Shown: piece by piece, positions 33,308 through 41,715 of the stretch
Layout of the letters: each line of letters begins with the position of its first letter
Position numbering within the stretch: position 1 is the stretch's first letter
Source of the DNA: Christensenellaceae bacterium
Lineage (GTDB): Bacteria > Bacillota > Clostridia > Christensenellales > Aristaeellaceae
Direction: 5' to 3'
Assembly (NCBI GenBank): GCA_012518615.1
Contig: JAAYRU010000048.1
Span: 1 to 50,256 of the forward strand
Length of the DNA: 50,256 nucleotides
Made by a program: the position numbers and the translations under genes
The notes under the pieces: model-generated
What the model saw: the letters and a program-made list of their open reading frames with translations, nothing else
What the model was told of the DNA's origin: nothing
Database searches by the model: none

Positions 33308-34534
33308 TTAAAAATACAATGTGGCGAAATAATCCTCCGGGGTTTCCTTCCTGCGAATTAATCTATAATCCCCATCTACTGTGTATAATACCTCCGCGCT
33401 CCTTAGTCTGCCATTGTATTGGTAGCCCATGGAGAATGAATGCGCGCCGGCATCGTGTATTATAACTAAATCGCCTATATCTATCTTGGGCAGCATTCTA
33501 TCTATGGCGAATTTATCGTTGTTTTCGCATAGGAAGCCTGTTACATCGTACATAGTATCGTGCGCCATATCCCTTTTATACGCGACATGTATATGGTGAT
33601 ACGCCCCGTACATTGCAGGCCGCATAAGGTTTGCGGCGCAGGCGTCAAGCCCTATGTAGCGCTTGTGTATATCCTTTTCGTGTATAGCCCTTGCGATTAA
33701 AAAGCCGTAAGGGCCGGTTACATACCTGCCAAGCTCAGTAAAAAGGGGCATGTCAAGCTTTTTATATTCACTAAAAACATTTTTTACTTCTGCAGCAAGG
33801 CTATAAATATCGGCAGGCTTGCCCTCTGGTTTATATGCTATGCCTATGCCGCCGGATAGGTTTATGTAGCTGAACTCTACGCCCGTTTCGTTTTCAAGCT
33901 CTATACCCGTTTCTATTAGCAGCCTTGCAAGGCGGGGATAATAATCCGGCAGCTGAGAGTTTGAAACAAGCAGAGCATGTAGCCCAAAGCCCTTAACGCC
34001 CGCGGCTTTTAGCTTAACAAGCCCATCAGTCAGTTGCGGTCTTGTAAAACCATATTTAGACTGCCCGGGGGAACCCATAATATCATTCTCACTTGAAAAG
34101 CTGCCGCCGGGGTTGAACCTAAGGCACAGAGTTTCGGGCGGTTCGCCAAATGAAAGCAGGGTATCTATATCGCTTATGTCATCAAGGTTGATATGCGCCT
34201 GCCTTTCCCTTGCCATACCTAGCTCGTGCGCAGGCATAGCGTTCGCGGAGAAGAATATATCCTTGCCTTTTGCGCCTACCATGTCAGCAAGCAGCAGCTC
34301 CGTTTCGCTGGAAACATCTATCCCGCAGCCCTCGGACAGCATGATTTTTAATATCTCGGGGTTTGGCAGCGCCTTTACGGCGTAATATTGCCTGTAATTT
34401 TTATTCCAAGAAAAAGCGTCTTTCAGCCTTTTAATATTATCCCTTATTCCCTTTTCATCGTAAAGGTATAGGGGGGTTCCGAAAAGCTCTGCGGCTTTAG
34501 TAAATACATCGTCACTAAGTGTAAAGTTTGGCAT
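33308..34534 (-). CDS. lysA: Diaminopimelate decarboxylase family enzyme
   Basis: 408 residues from the ATG at 34534 (GGAGGTG upstream; the frame opens 26 codons earlier with unlikely sequence). Fold-type III PLP decarboxylase: the PLP lysine is Lys54 in YAVKALP, the phosphate-binding segment is LSGGIGIAY, and the catalytic Cys is in TGFLCENNDKF followed by GAHSFSMGYQYN. Two motifs deviate from standard LysA: ELGRYVTG where EPGR is usual, and DACAANLMRPAMYGAYH where DAGM-type sequence is usual. It would give lysine from meso-diaminopimelate. A related decarboxylase acting on another basic amino acid cannot be excluded. Confidence 0.8.
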   Translation of the reverse strand: MPNFTLSDDVFTKAAELFGTPLYLYDEKGIRDNIKRLKDAFSWNKNYRQYYAVKALPNPEILKIMLSEGCGIDVSSETELLLADMVGAKGKDIFFSANAMPAHELGMARERQAHINLDDISDIDTLLSFGEPPETLCLRFNPGGSFSSENDIMGSPGQSKYGFTRPQLTDGLVKLKAAGVKGFGLHALLVSNSQLPDYYPRLARLLIETGIELENETGVEFSYINLSGGIGIAYKPEGKPADIYSLAAEVKNVFSEYKKLDMPLFTELGRYVTGPYGFLIARAIHEKDIHKRYIGLDACAANLMRPAMYGAYHHIHVAYKRDMAHDTMYDVTGFLCENNDKFAIDRMLPKIDIGDLVIIHDAGAHSFSMGYQYNGRLRSAEVLYTVDGDYRLIRRKETPEDYFATLYF

Positions 34535-34550
34535 AAGCACCTCCGCGTAT

Positions 34551-34578
34551 ATTATAAACAAAAGAAAAGATATTTTAA
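34551..34578 (-). promoter_or_regulatory. Probable lysA-pyrE promoter
   Basis: On the minus strand TTAAAA (34578-34573), 16-bp spacer, perfect TATAAT (34556-34551). The leader is about 10 nt before the GGAGGTG. Confidence 0.45.
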
Positions 34579-34744
34579 GCGAAATTCCATTAAAAACATA
34601 TTTTGTACACATTTTAGGCTGTTTTGTGTATAGGGGAACAGCATGAACATATGTTTTGGGTGGGATAATTTTTGTTTTAGCTTAAATTTACGGCGGTGTT
34701 TTTTGATTGTATTATGAACAGCATGTATTAATGCGCTTTCAAAA

Positions 34745-34760
34745 TGTTTCATGTGAAACA
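34745..34760. promoter_or_regulatory. parS-like site 1
   Basis: TGTTTCATGTGAAACA, a perfect 16-bp palindrome except its centre. It matches the bacterial parS consensus TGTTNCACGTGAAACA with one change (C to T). ParB (Spo0J) would bind it. Confidence 0.8.
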
Positions 34761-34907
34761 TTTCCCGTGTTTGTTTCTTGTGTATATTTACCCTCTCCTT
34801 TATATGGGAAACTTTTACCTCTCCATTTTTCCACCTTTACATTTACGCAGACAATTGTTACAAAGCTATCCCTTTTTCGGTAAAAATGTCCATATTTGTC
34901 CTGTTTC

Positions 34908-34916
34908 TGTGGATAA
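34908..34916 (-). promoter_or_regulatory. Perfect DnaA box 1
   Basis: TGTGGATAA on the plus strand, i.e. TTATCCACA on the minus strand, the consensus DnaA 9-mer. It points toward the second perfect box 50 bp away. Confidence 0.6.
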
Positions 34917-34965
34917 ACTGTTGGTACTGTTTATAACTTTTCTAATAATTCGCGGGTTCGGCAAC

Positions 34966-34974
34966 TTATCCACA
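34966..34974 (+). promoter_or_regulatory. Perfect DnaA box 2
   Basis: TTATCCACA on the plus strand, in opposite orientation to box 1. Confidence 0.6.
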
Positions 34975-35134
34975 ATTGTCTTCATTGTAATTTTACATTG
35001 TTTCTTGCTGTTTTTAGGTATATTCATAGTGCTGTAAGCCGCTTTATTTTACATTTTCAACAGATACAAAAATCCACATTATTGCCTTTTACACAATATA
35101 TCCGCATTGCCGAAAATATGTTTGATAAATACTG

Positions 35135-35150
35135 TGTTTCACGTGGAACA
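35135..35150. promoter_or_regulatory. parS-like site 2
   Basis: TGTTTCACGTGGAACA. It matches TGTTNCACGTGNAACA fully and is the closest of the three to the consensus core CACGTG. Confidence 0.85.
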
Positions 35151-35256
35151 ATTTGCTTTACATGTACTTAAATAAGTAAAAAGGTCAAGATATATTCGCT
35201 CTGCTAAATTATATACTTATTACACACACCATCATATATGCCCCCGCAACACCAAT

Positions 35257-35272
35257 TGTTTCACATGAAACA
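35257..35272. promoter_or_regulatory. parS-like site 3
   Basis: TGTTTCACATGAAACA, one change from consensus (G to A). It lies next to the addA promoter, so ParB spreading could affect addA. Confidence 0.8.
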
Positions 35273-35274
35273 TT

Positions 35275-35302
35275 TTGCCGCCTTCCCCGCCTATGTTATA
35301 AT
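35275..35302 (+). promoter_or_regulatory. Probable addA promoter
   Basis: TTGCCG (35275-35280), 16-bp spacer, TATAAT (35297-35302). A second TATAAT at 35312-35317 lacks a -35. Start at ATG 35340 has GGAGG upstream. Confidence 0.5.
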
Positions 35303-35339
35303 AAACCTAGGTATAATACGCCTAAGACTGGAGGTATAT

Positions 35340-38300
35340 ATGCGGCAGTGGACAGATGAACAGCTTAGCGCTATACAGGCGACGAACGATGAAATACTCG
35401 TATCGGCAGCGGCGGGCTCAGGCAAGACAAGCGTAATGATAGAAAAAGCCCTGCGCTTTATTGAGGACGGCGCGCAGATTGATGAAATGCTCGTAATCAC
35501 ATTTACCCGCGCCGCAGCGGGAGAAATGCGCCAGAAGCTTGCGGATGAGCTGCTTAAGCGCGCAGCTGACAACCGCCACATGGCAAAGCAGTATCAGCGG
35601 CTTGGCAGGGCTAAAATTAGCACCATTCACACTTTCTGCTACGATACCATACGCGAAAACTTCGTTGAGGCAAGCATAGACCCTCTATCCAGCATTGGCA
35701 GCAGCGCTCAGCTTACCGCGCTTAAGGAAAGAGCCATAGATGAGGCGCTTGATTTGCTTTTCGACAGGCAGGACGAAGGCAGCCTTCAGCTTATACGCAG
35801 TTTTGAGGAAGAAGAAATAACGGGCATGATGAACAAGCTGTATTTCTTCCTTATGGCAATTCCAGACCCTTGGGATTGGCTTGAAGAAAGCCTTGATTAT
35901 TGCAGCGATGAAAAAAGCCTGCTTGAAAACCCACTATTTGCCCTCATGCTTGATGAAGCAATGATACAGCTTGAAGGCGCATTGCAGTTAGGTCATATGT
36001 GCGAAAGTATAGCGCTTGAGGAAAACGGCCCCCTTAGATACCTTGAAACGGCGCAGCAGGATATAGAATTAGTTAAATACCTTATTGCTGAAATTGAAAA
36101 CGGCATATATATAAGGGATTTTAATAAAATACAGTTCTCAAGGTTAAACAGTAAAAAAGCCCCGCCCGAAGAAAGCGTAGAAAAACAGGAGCGCTTTAAG
36201 GCGCTTCGCGATGAGCTTAAAAAATGCGTAAAAAACGCAAGCGAATATCTGCCTAACGGCGAAAAGGAGCTTACATTCTTTGCTGAAATAATAACTAAAA
36301 CCGTGCCCGCGAAGCGCGCGCTTGCGCAGCTTACAAAGGACATGCACGATATATATACCGAGCACAAGCGCCGCAGACAACTGCTTGATTTTAATGACCT
36401 TGAGCATTTAGCCCTAAAGGCGCTAAGGGATGACTATGTAAGGAAAAATGTATCAGGCAAGTTTAAGGCGATATTCGTAGATGAGTATCAGGATATTTCC
36501 CGCATACAGGAAGAGATTATAAAAAGCATACATATAGACAACCGCCTTTTCATGGTGGGCGATGTGCGGCAGAGCATATACAGGTTCCGCCTTGCAGACC
36601 CCGGGCTATTTCTTGATAAGTATGATAGCTTTGATGAACTTGAAAATGCGGACAGCAGATTAATACCCCTTCAAACTAATTTCAGGTCTTCTAAAAATAT
36701 ATTGGACGCTGTAAATGAAGTATTCTCAAGCACTATGCGCCGAAGGGTTACGGAGCTTGACTATGACAGCAAAGCCCGCCTTATACCGCCTAAAAATAAG
36801 GAGCCTGAAAAAGCAGACACAAACAGCATAGAGGTAAATTTAATACTAAAAACAAAAGACAGCGATGAGGACGACAGCAAAATTGTAGACACCACAAAAA
36901 GAAAAGACATAGAACTTGAAGCCGCCCTCATAGCCCAAAAAATATCGGATATAGTCGGCAAGCCTCTATACAGCTTTGATAGAAATATAAAAAAGAGGGA
37001 TATTGTAATACTGCTGCGAACAGCCTCCGGCAAGGCGGATTATATAAAGCGCGCGCTTGAAAATGCGGGCATTGCAGTATATAACGATTCGGATTCGCAA
37101 TACTACGAAAGCCAAGAGATTATGGATGTAATAAACATACTCTCTGTTCTTGATAACCCCTTTCAGGATGTGCCTCTGCTATCCGTACTAAGCTGCCCCT
37201 GTTTTGATTATTCTCCTGAGGAGCTTGCGGATATCCGCATAAGGGCGGAGAACAACAGCATACCCTTTTATGAGTGCTTTTTCAGCCAGCAGGACAACCC
37301 CAAAATAAAAGCTACCATAGATAAGCTTAACGAATGGAAATTACTATCCAAAGGCATGAGCCTTGAAAACTTTTTATGGACACTGCTTGAGGATTCCAAC
37401 ATATACGCCCGCTGCGGTATGCTGCCGGGCGGAGAGCAAAGGCGGGCAAATTTAAGGCTGCTATGCGAAAAGGCTAGGGACGAAAACCGCAGCTTCACAA
37501 TTCAAAGCTTCCTTGATGATGTAAACAGGGCAAGGAGAACTTCTAAGGATTCTGCGGTATCGCTAACTGAGGCGGACGATGCCGTAAGGATTATGACTAT
37601 ACATAAATCCAAGGGATTGGAATTTCCTATAGTAATAGTTGCGGATTTATCTCACAGATTTAGATTTAGCGATAGCGACAAGCTTCGCATAAGCCTTGAA
37701 GGGGGTATAAGCATACCCTATATAGATTATGAGCGCTCCACTATTAGAAGCACATTCCTTGATATAGCAACGGGCTTAAAAGAGAAAAGGGAAGTTAGGA
37801 GCGAAGAAGCAAGGCTATTATATGTAGCCATGACAAGGGCAAAAAACAAGCTTTTCCTTGTAAGCTGTGTTCCCAGCATTAAAAGCGCAATGCAAAGGTG
37901 GTACTACCCCAAGGGGGATTTTGCCGCGGGCAGCGCAAAAACCATGCTTGACTGGATTGGCAATTCCCTTTACCCTGCCCTTAAAGATTTGAGCGATACA
38001 GAGTACATAGGGGAAGAGGGCGCTGTATGGAATATATATTGGCATAATGAAAAAGATATACCGCCAACGCATATAGCCACGCACCGTAAGCTGCGCCTGC
38101 CTGAAATACACCCCCCGAGCGATGAAATAATCCACCGCTTCAGGCGCTTTGAAGCCAGCACTTGGCAGCAGAAGATTTCCGTTACTTCGCTTATAAAGCG
38201 AGAAAAATGGAATATAGACGATAATGAAGACGAAACCGCCAAAACCAAACGCATACCCATAAGCGCAAATATATATAAGCGCATGGGAAAAAAAAGCAGC

Positions 38301-38798
38301 GGGCTTAGCGCAGTAGAAAAAGGACAGGCTGTGCATAAATACCTGTCGCAAGTGGATTTATATAGCATTAATGCAAGCGATGATTTATATTCAGTATTAA
38401 GTAAAGAACTAAAACGCCTTACATCCATAGGCATATTACAACCCATAGAATCTGAAAGCATAAATATAAACGCAATTGAAGGCTTTTTCACGAGCGATAT
38501 AGGCGCAAGGCTGCTAAAATCCCAAAATGTATATAGGGAGCTGCCTTTTTCTCTGCTGCTGGATTCCGGCGCGCTGCTTCAAGGCGTAATAGACTGCTGC
38601 TTTATAGAGGTCGAAAATATAATACTAATAGACTACAAAACAGACTACGACACAGAAAACATATATGAAAACTACCACCGCCAAATGCACTGGTACGCAG
38701 TAGCGCTAAATACACTCACACCTAAAACAGTAACCGAAGCCTATCTGTATGCTATAAGAACAGGGGAGTTTATAAGCGTTGATGTGAAAGATATTTAG
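35340..38798 (+). CDS. addA: AddA-type helicase/nuclease (RecBCD-like double-strand break repair)
   Basis: 1152 residues from ATG 35340 (GGAGGT upstream; the longer frame starting at 35238 runs through parS site 3 and is rejected). UvrD-type superfamily 1 motor: Walker A SAAAGSGKTS (about 22-31), motif Ia TFTRAAAGEM, Walker B in AIFVDEYQD (about 382), motif III GDVRQSIYRFR, motif IV NFRSS, and motif VI VAMTRAKNK. The C-terminal nuclease has the RecB-family GVIDCCF and IDYKTDYD (about 1089-1105) with the catalytic Asp-Lys. AddA needs AddB, normally encoded directly upstream; no addB is in this window. The 3' end has a near-identical second copy at 41124-41307 beyond the next gene. Confidence 0.92.
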   Translation: MRQWTDEQLSAIQATNDEILVSAAAGSGKTSVMIEKALRFIEDGAQIDEMLVITFTRAAAGEMRQKLADELLKRAADNRHMAKQYQRLGRAKISTIHTFCYDTIRENFVEASIDPLSSIGSSAQLTALKERAIDEALDLLFDRQDEGSLQLIRSFEEEEITGMMNKLYFFLMAIPDPWDWLEESLDYCSDEKSLLENPLFALMLDEAMIQLEGALQLGHMCESIALEENGPLRYLETAQQDIELVKYLIAEIENGIYIRDFNKIQFSRLNSKKAPPEESVEKQERFKALRDELKKCVKNASEYLPNGEKELTFFAEIITKTVPAKRALAQLTKDMHDIYTEHKRRRQLLDFNDLEHLALKALRDDYVRKNVSGKFKAIFVDEYQDISRIQEEIIKSIHIDNRLFMVGDVRQSIYRFRLADPGLFLDKYDSFDELENADSRLIPLQTNFRSSKNILDAVNEVFSSTMRRRVTELDYDSKARLIPPKNKEPEKADTNSIEVNLILKTKDSDEDDSKIVDTTKRKDIELEAALIAQKISDIVGKPLYSFDRNIKKRDIVILLRTASGKADYIKRALENAGIAVYNDSDSQYYESQEIMDVINILSVLDNPFQDVPLLSVLSCPCFDYSPEELADIRIRAENNSIPFYECFFSQQDNPKIKATIDKLNEWKLLSKGMSLENFLWTLLEDSNIYARCGMLPGGEQRRANLRLLCEKARDENRSFTIQSFLDDVNRARRTSKDSAVSLTEADDAVRIMTIHKSKGLEFPIVIVADLSHRFRFSDSDKLRISLEGGISIPYIDYERSTIRSTFLDIATGLKEKREVRSEEARLLYVAMTRAKNKLFLVSCVPSIKSAMQRWYYPKGDFAAGSAKTMLDWIGNSLYPALKDLSDTEYIGEEGAVWNIYWHNEKDIPPTHIATHRKLRLPEIHPPSDEIIHRFRRFEASTWQQKISVTSLIKREKWNIDDNEDETAKTKRIPISANIYKRMGKKSSGLSAVEKGQAVHKYLSQVDLYSINASDDLYSVLSKELKRLTSIGILQPIESESININAIEGFFTSDIGARLLKSQNVYRELPFSLLLDSGALLQGVIDCCFIEVENIILIDYKTDYDTENIYENYHRQMHWYAVALNTLTPKTVTEAYLYAIRTGEFISVDVKDI

Positions 38799-38849
38799 TT
38801 TTATAGCAATATCTAATTTAAAATTCAATTTGTTTCCGCTGTTAAATTT

Positions 38850-40967
38850 CTACTTGTTTTTGCTATCGTCTTTTAGGTAAAACACAAGGTCACTAAAATC
38901 AAGATCATAAAACTCAAATAGTCTCCTTAATAATATTATCTTAGTATTGGTACTTGTGTTTTTCTCTGCATAAATACCATCATCCAGTTCCAAAACGTAT
39001 CTTAGATTTTCTTTCCTGTCGCTAAAATAGCTGTATGGTAAACCGTTTTTATCCTCCTGTGTAGCGATTTCGATAATCACAGAACTATCTCGCGAATATA
39101 GATATTTGATAACTTCCTCATACATTTCAATCCAGCTTTTTACATCTCTATCCAAACCTAAGTAGGTATAACTAATTATTGTTTTGCCGGTCAGGTCTAT
39201 TTCATCATCAAGGGTTACATAGTCTATCTGCTTTTTAAATGGCTCATAGCTTGTAGTTGGATATTCCCATGTTTTAAGCGCCCTTTTCTTTAAAAAATCG
39301 TTTCTCTCAATAAGTTGTTTTTCTCCCCAATCTTCATATGTTGTAAGCAACTGGTTTAAACGAATACCACTTTCTTTAAAACCATTTGACATATCCCGCT
39401 TTTCTTGAAAGCTGTAATTACCATATCGTGAATTATATGCCGTTATTGTAAGATTTGCTATACGGTGAAGCCAAGTTTCATGTATACTTCTATAATTGCT
39501 GCCCAAGCTTTCAACCCATTGAGGTGACAATTTTTGTGGCATAATATGTTCAACTGAATAATCACCTTCATCAAAATGACGATATATGTCCTTATCCTCA
39601 CGTGTTTTAAAATTTTCTAGGCGTTCAAATATATACATTTTGTTTTTTGCTCTCATATTATAAACTTGTCTAGAGCTAAAAGCTTCTAAAAACTCACTAT
39701 CGTCAGGAAAACGTACGCCCTCCTTTTTGGAAAGCAGCGCATATTTTAGTTTTTCTGCATAATCCTTGCTCGTATTATCATAGCGAATAATTTCTCTGTG
39801 TAATAACAAGAAAACCTTATTTAAACGGTTTGTGCTAAGATCGCATATTATTCTACGGAATAAGTAATTTTCTACTGCTTGAAAAACTATTTTCACGTCT
39901 TCTTTGTTTATATCACCTTTGTTCTCTAAACGAAGTACCTCAAGAAAAAACGGTCGTATAACTGTAGTTTCTATACGATTTAGACGTTCAATACAAGCAT
40001 CAATTTCCCTATCAAAAGCACAGCCACCTATTAAAATTTTATATAGCTGAGAGTAATTTAATAAGTCAATCAATAGCAATTCTATATCAATTCTATTTTC
40101 CTGAACATATTCTCGAAATTCAAAGTAAATCCTTTTCATTGGCGGAGTTAGCTGTCTTTTTATACTCAGATAATCCCGTATGAATAAATCCACATGATAT
40201 TCCGTGTTTTTCTCTATTTTATACCAATAATTTTCATAGTATTCTTCCTGTTTCTTCGGGGATAAATTCATTAAAACATAGTTTCGAATTTTATCACCTT
40301 CAGACAAAGCAAGACCTGTAGAGTTAAGACTTTCAAATATCATTTGTGGATCATCATTATCATCTAATTTTATATCGATTATTTCAAGACTAATCAATGC
40401 TTCAAACAACTCATCAACACTTATTTCCATTTTTTGTATGCGTTCATAAAAGTAATTATAATTTATTGTAAGATTTGAACCCTTGATTTGTTCACTTTTT
40501 TCTTCAAACAACTTATTAAATGCAGATCTATCACCTTTTACAAGTTTTAATTTAATGCGTTTATTTGCTGGCTTCCATTTATCAACTAAGTATATTTCAT
40601 ATATTTTGTCTTTAAGATTTTTGTCCTCAGAAACAATTTTATCCTGTTTTAGCAAGTTATACATAGCTAATAAAATAAGTGTAACCGTAGTAATTCTTTG
40701 TTGACCATCTATAACATAAAATTCTTCATAGTAACTTTTAGGATTATAAGTTGAAACAATACAACCGAAAAAATGACTTACTTGTTCGTCTACATTATCT
40801 GTTTGTTCTCTTTTTTCGCTACGTTTTTTTATTATCGCTATTAAATCGTCATATAGTCTTTTGCAGTTCTCAATCTTCCAATCATAATTTCGTTGATATA
40901 TTGGAATAGATATGCGTTTGTTTGCACCTTCCATATATTTCATTAGTTTTGTTTCTGTACCTTTCAA
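38850..40967 (-). CDS. GmrSD-like type IV restriction/defence protein (DUF262 plus DUF1524)
   Basis: 705 residues from TTG 40967 (GGAGGTAG about ten bases upstream). The DUF262 (GmrS/ParB-like) domain spans about 10-230, with IPIYQRNYDW, the FFGCIV strand and the DGQQR catalytic motif in YVIDGQQRITT. The DUF1524 (GmrD, HNH-type nuclease) region at about 440-570 has the YSVEHIMPQ His and a later NLTITAYNSRYGNYSF stretch. The last 110 residues form an extra alpha-beta domain I cannot name. GmrSD cuts modified (glucosylated) phage DNA using nucleotides, so this is a probable anti-phage gene. It is convergent with addA (51 bp apart), more A/T-rich than its neighbours, and is bounded by two copies of the addA 3' end. 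Confidence 0.85.
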   Translation of the reverse strand: MKGTETKLMKYMEGANKRISIPIYQRNYDWKIENCKRLYDDLIAIIKKRSEKREQTDNVDEQVSHFFGCIVSTYNPKSYYEEFYVIDGQQRITTVTLILLAMYNLLKQDKIVSEDKNLKDKIYEIYLVDKWKPANKRIKLKLVKGDRSAFNKLFEEKSEQIKGSNLTINYNYFYERIQKMEISVDELFEALISLEIIDIKLDDNDDPQMIFESLNSTGLALSEGDKIRNYVLMNLSPKKQEEYYENYWYKIEKNTEYHVDLFIRDYLSIKRQLTPPMKRIYFEFREYVQENRIDIELLLIDLLNYSQLYKILIGGCAFDREIDACIERLNRIETTVIRPFFLEVLRLENKGDINKEDVKIVFQAVENYLFRRIICDLSTNRLNKVFLLLHREIIRYDNTSKDYAEKLKYALLSKKEGVRFPDDSEFLEAFSSRQVYNMRAKNKMYIFERLENFKTREDKDIYRHFDEGDYSVEHIMPQKLSPQWVESLGSNYRSIHETWLHRIANLTITAYNSRYGNYSFQEKRDMSNGFKESGIRLNQLLTTYEDWGEKQLIERNDFLKKRALKTWEYPTTSYEPFKKQIDYVTLDDEIDLTGKTIISYTYLGLDRDVKSWIEMYEEVIKYLYSRDSSVIIEIATQEDKNGLPYSYFSDRKENLRYVLELDDGIYAEKNTSTNTKIILLRRLFEFYDLDFSDLVFYLKDDSKNK

Positions 40968-41069
40968 AAATAACTACCTCCAAAAAATATATCTAAATTC
41001 AATTAACCAACACATAACATAGCGACTACCTACATGTTAATACAAAGTATACGCCAACAACTGCATACG

Positions 41070-41098
41070 ATTATACATATTTTAAATTATAGATACAA
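41070..41098 (-). promoter_or_regulatory. Promoter of the GmrSD-like gene
   Basis: On the minus strand TTGTAT (41098-41093), 17-bp spacer, perfect TATAAT (41075-41070). It lies just inside the duplicated addA end, so the cassette carries its own promoter. Confidence 0.75.
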
Positions 41099-41123
41099 GC
41101 TTACATTGATTAATAGAGGTTTT

Positions 41124-41307
41124 AGACTATAAAACAGACTACGACACCGAAAACATATACGAAAACTACCACCGCCAAATGCACTGGTACGCAGTTGCTC
41201 TAAACACGCTAACTCCTAAAACGGTTACAGAGGCATACCTTTATGCTATAAGGACGGGGGAGTTTATAAGTGTTGATGTTAAAAATAAAGAAAATCCGCC
41301 TTTTTAG
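41124..41307 (+). pseudogene. addA: Orphan second copy of the addA 3' end
   Basis: 157 bp (41124-41280) align without gaps to 38630-38786. I count 20 differences and every one is a synonymous third-position change, so both encode the same 52 residues (from DYKTDYD to FISVDV). After that the copies differ: addA ends Lys-Asp-Ile-stop, this one ends Lys-Asn-Lys-Glu-Asn-Pro-Pro-Phe-stop (TAG 41305-41307). Upstream, homology fades at about 41113 with a 15-bp gap. It has no start or helicase part and is a scar of an older addA 3' end displaced by the cassette, or the reverse. Confidence 0.92.
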
Positions 41308-41490
41308 GCAAATAAACATGTTCTTTATATTTAGAAAATAATAAAACAAAAACCGCATATTCCATAATTTAAATAAATTGCGCTGCAAGAATTTTTTAAA
41401 AATATTTTTGCATTATATATGCAATCCGCATTAGGTTGAAAATTCGCAAAAATTTATTGATATTCTTGGTTTTTCAAGGGTTTTTACACA

Positions 41491-41519
41491 TTGATTTCAT
41501 GTACAACTTATGCTAACAT
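41491..41519 (+). promoter_or_regulatory. Probable hppA promoter with long leader
   Basis: TTGATT (41491-41496), 17-bp spacer, TAACAT (41514-41519). The start would be near 41526, leaving a leader of about 190 nt before ATG 41716. The leader has TGCAT/ATGCA around a TAAT loop (about 41593-41606) and a repeated GTAGCTGC (about 41552 and 41640), so it may be structured. No known riboswitch fits. A weak hairpin near 41298-41309 could end older addA transcripts. Confidence 0.5.
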
Positions 41520-41715
41520 GTGGGATTAATGGGGAAATTTTTTCTATTAGTAGCTGCCATCCTCATAGGCTTGGCTGAGATCTGGAAATTTGCATTAATA
41601 TGCATGAACCAAACAGAAATACTTCTCTGACTTGTCGTAGCTGCTACATGCTAGACTGGTTTTGTAATTTGATAGCAAAACCTATCTTTCAGCTCAATCT
41701 AAGAAAGGAAGTATT

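Larger units (their letters stand above)
34603..35272. other. Candidate replication origin/centromere region: DnaA boxes and parS cluster in a noncoding strand switch
   Basis: The 805-bp space between lysA and addA has no credible gene; the frames there arise from the palindromes. It contains two perfect 9-mer DnaA boxes and four one-mismatch boxes (TTGTACACA 34603-34611, TGTGTATAG 34625-34633, TGTGTATAT 34779-34787, TTTTACACA 35087-35095), three parS-like 16-mers, and an A/T-rich stretch at 34975-35130. Genes point away on both sides. dnaA is not in the window, so an alternative is an origin-proximal parS cluster with scattered DnaA boxes. Confidence 0.5.

Noticed and set aside
34552-35037. 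Two frames with MFHMKH/MFHVKH starts in the parS region
   Set aside because: These residues are simply the translation of the parS palindrome. Composition is not protein-like and no ribosome binding site is present.
41565-41650. Thiamine pyrophosphate riboswitch before hppA
   Set aside because: CTGAGAT and TGAACC are present at a plausible distance, but the conserved segment that should follow TGAACC and the closing stem are missing. hppA is also not a thiamine gene.
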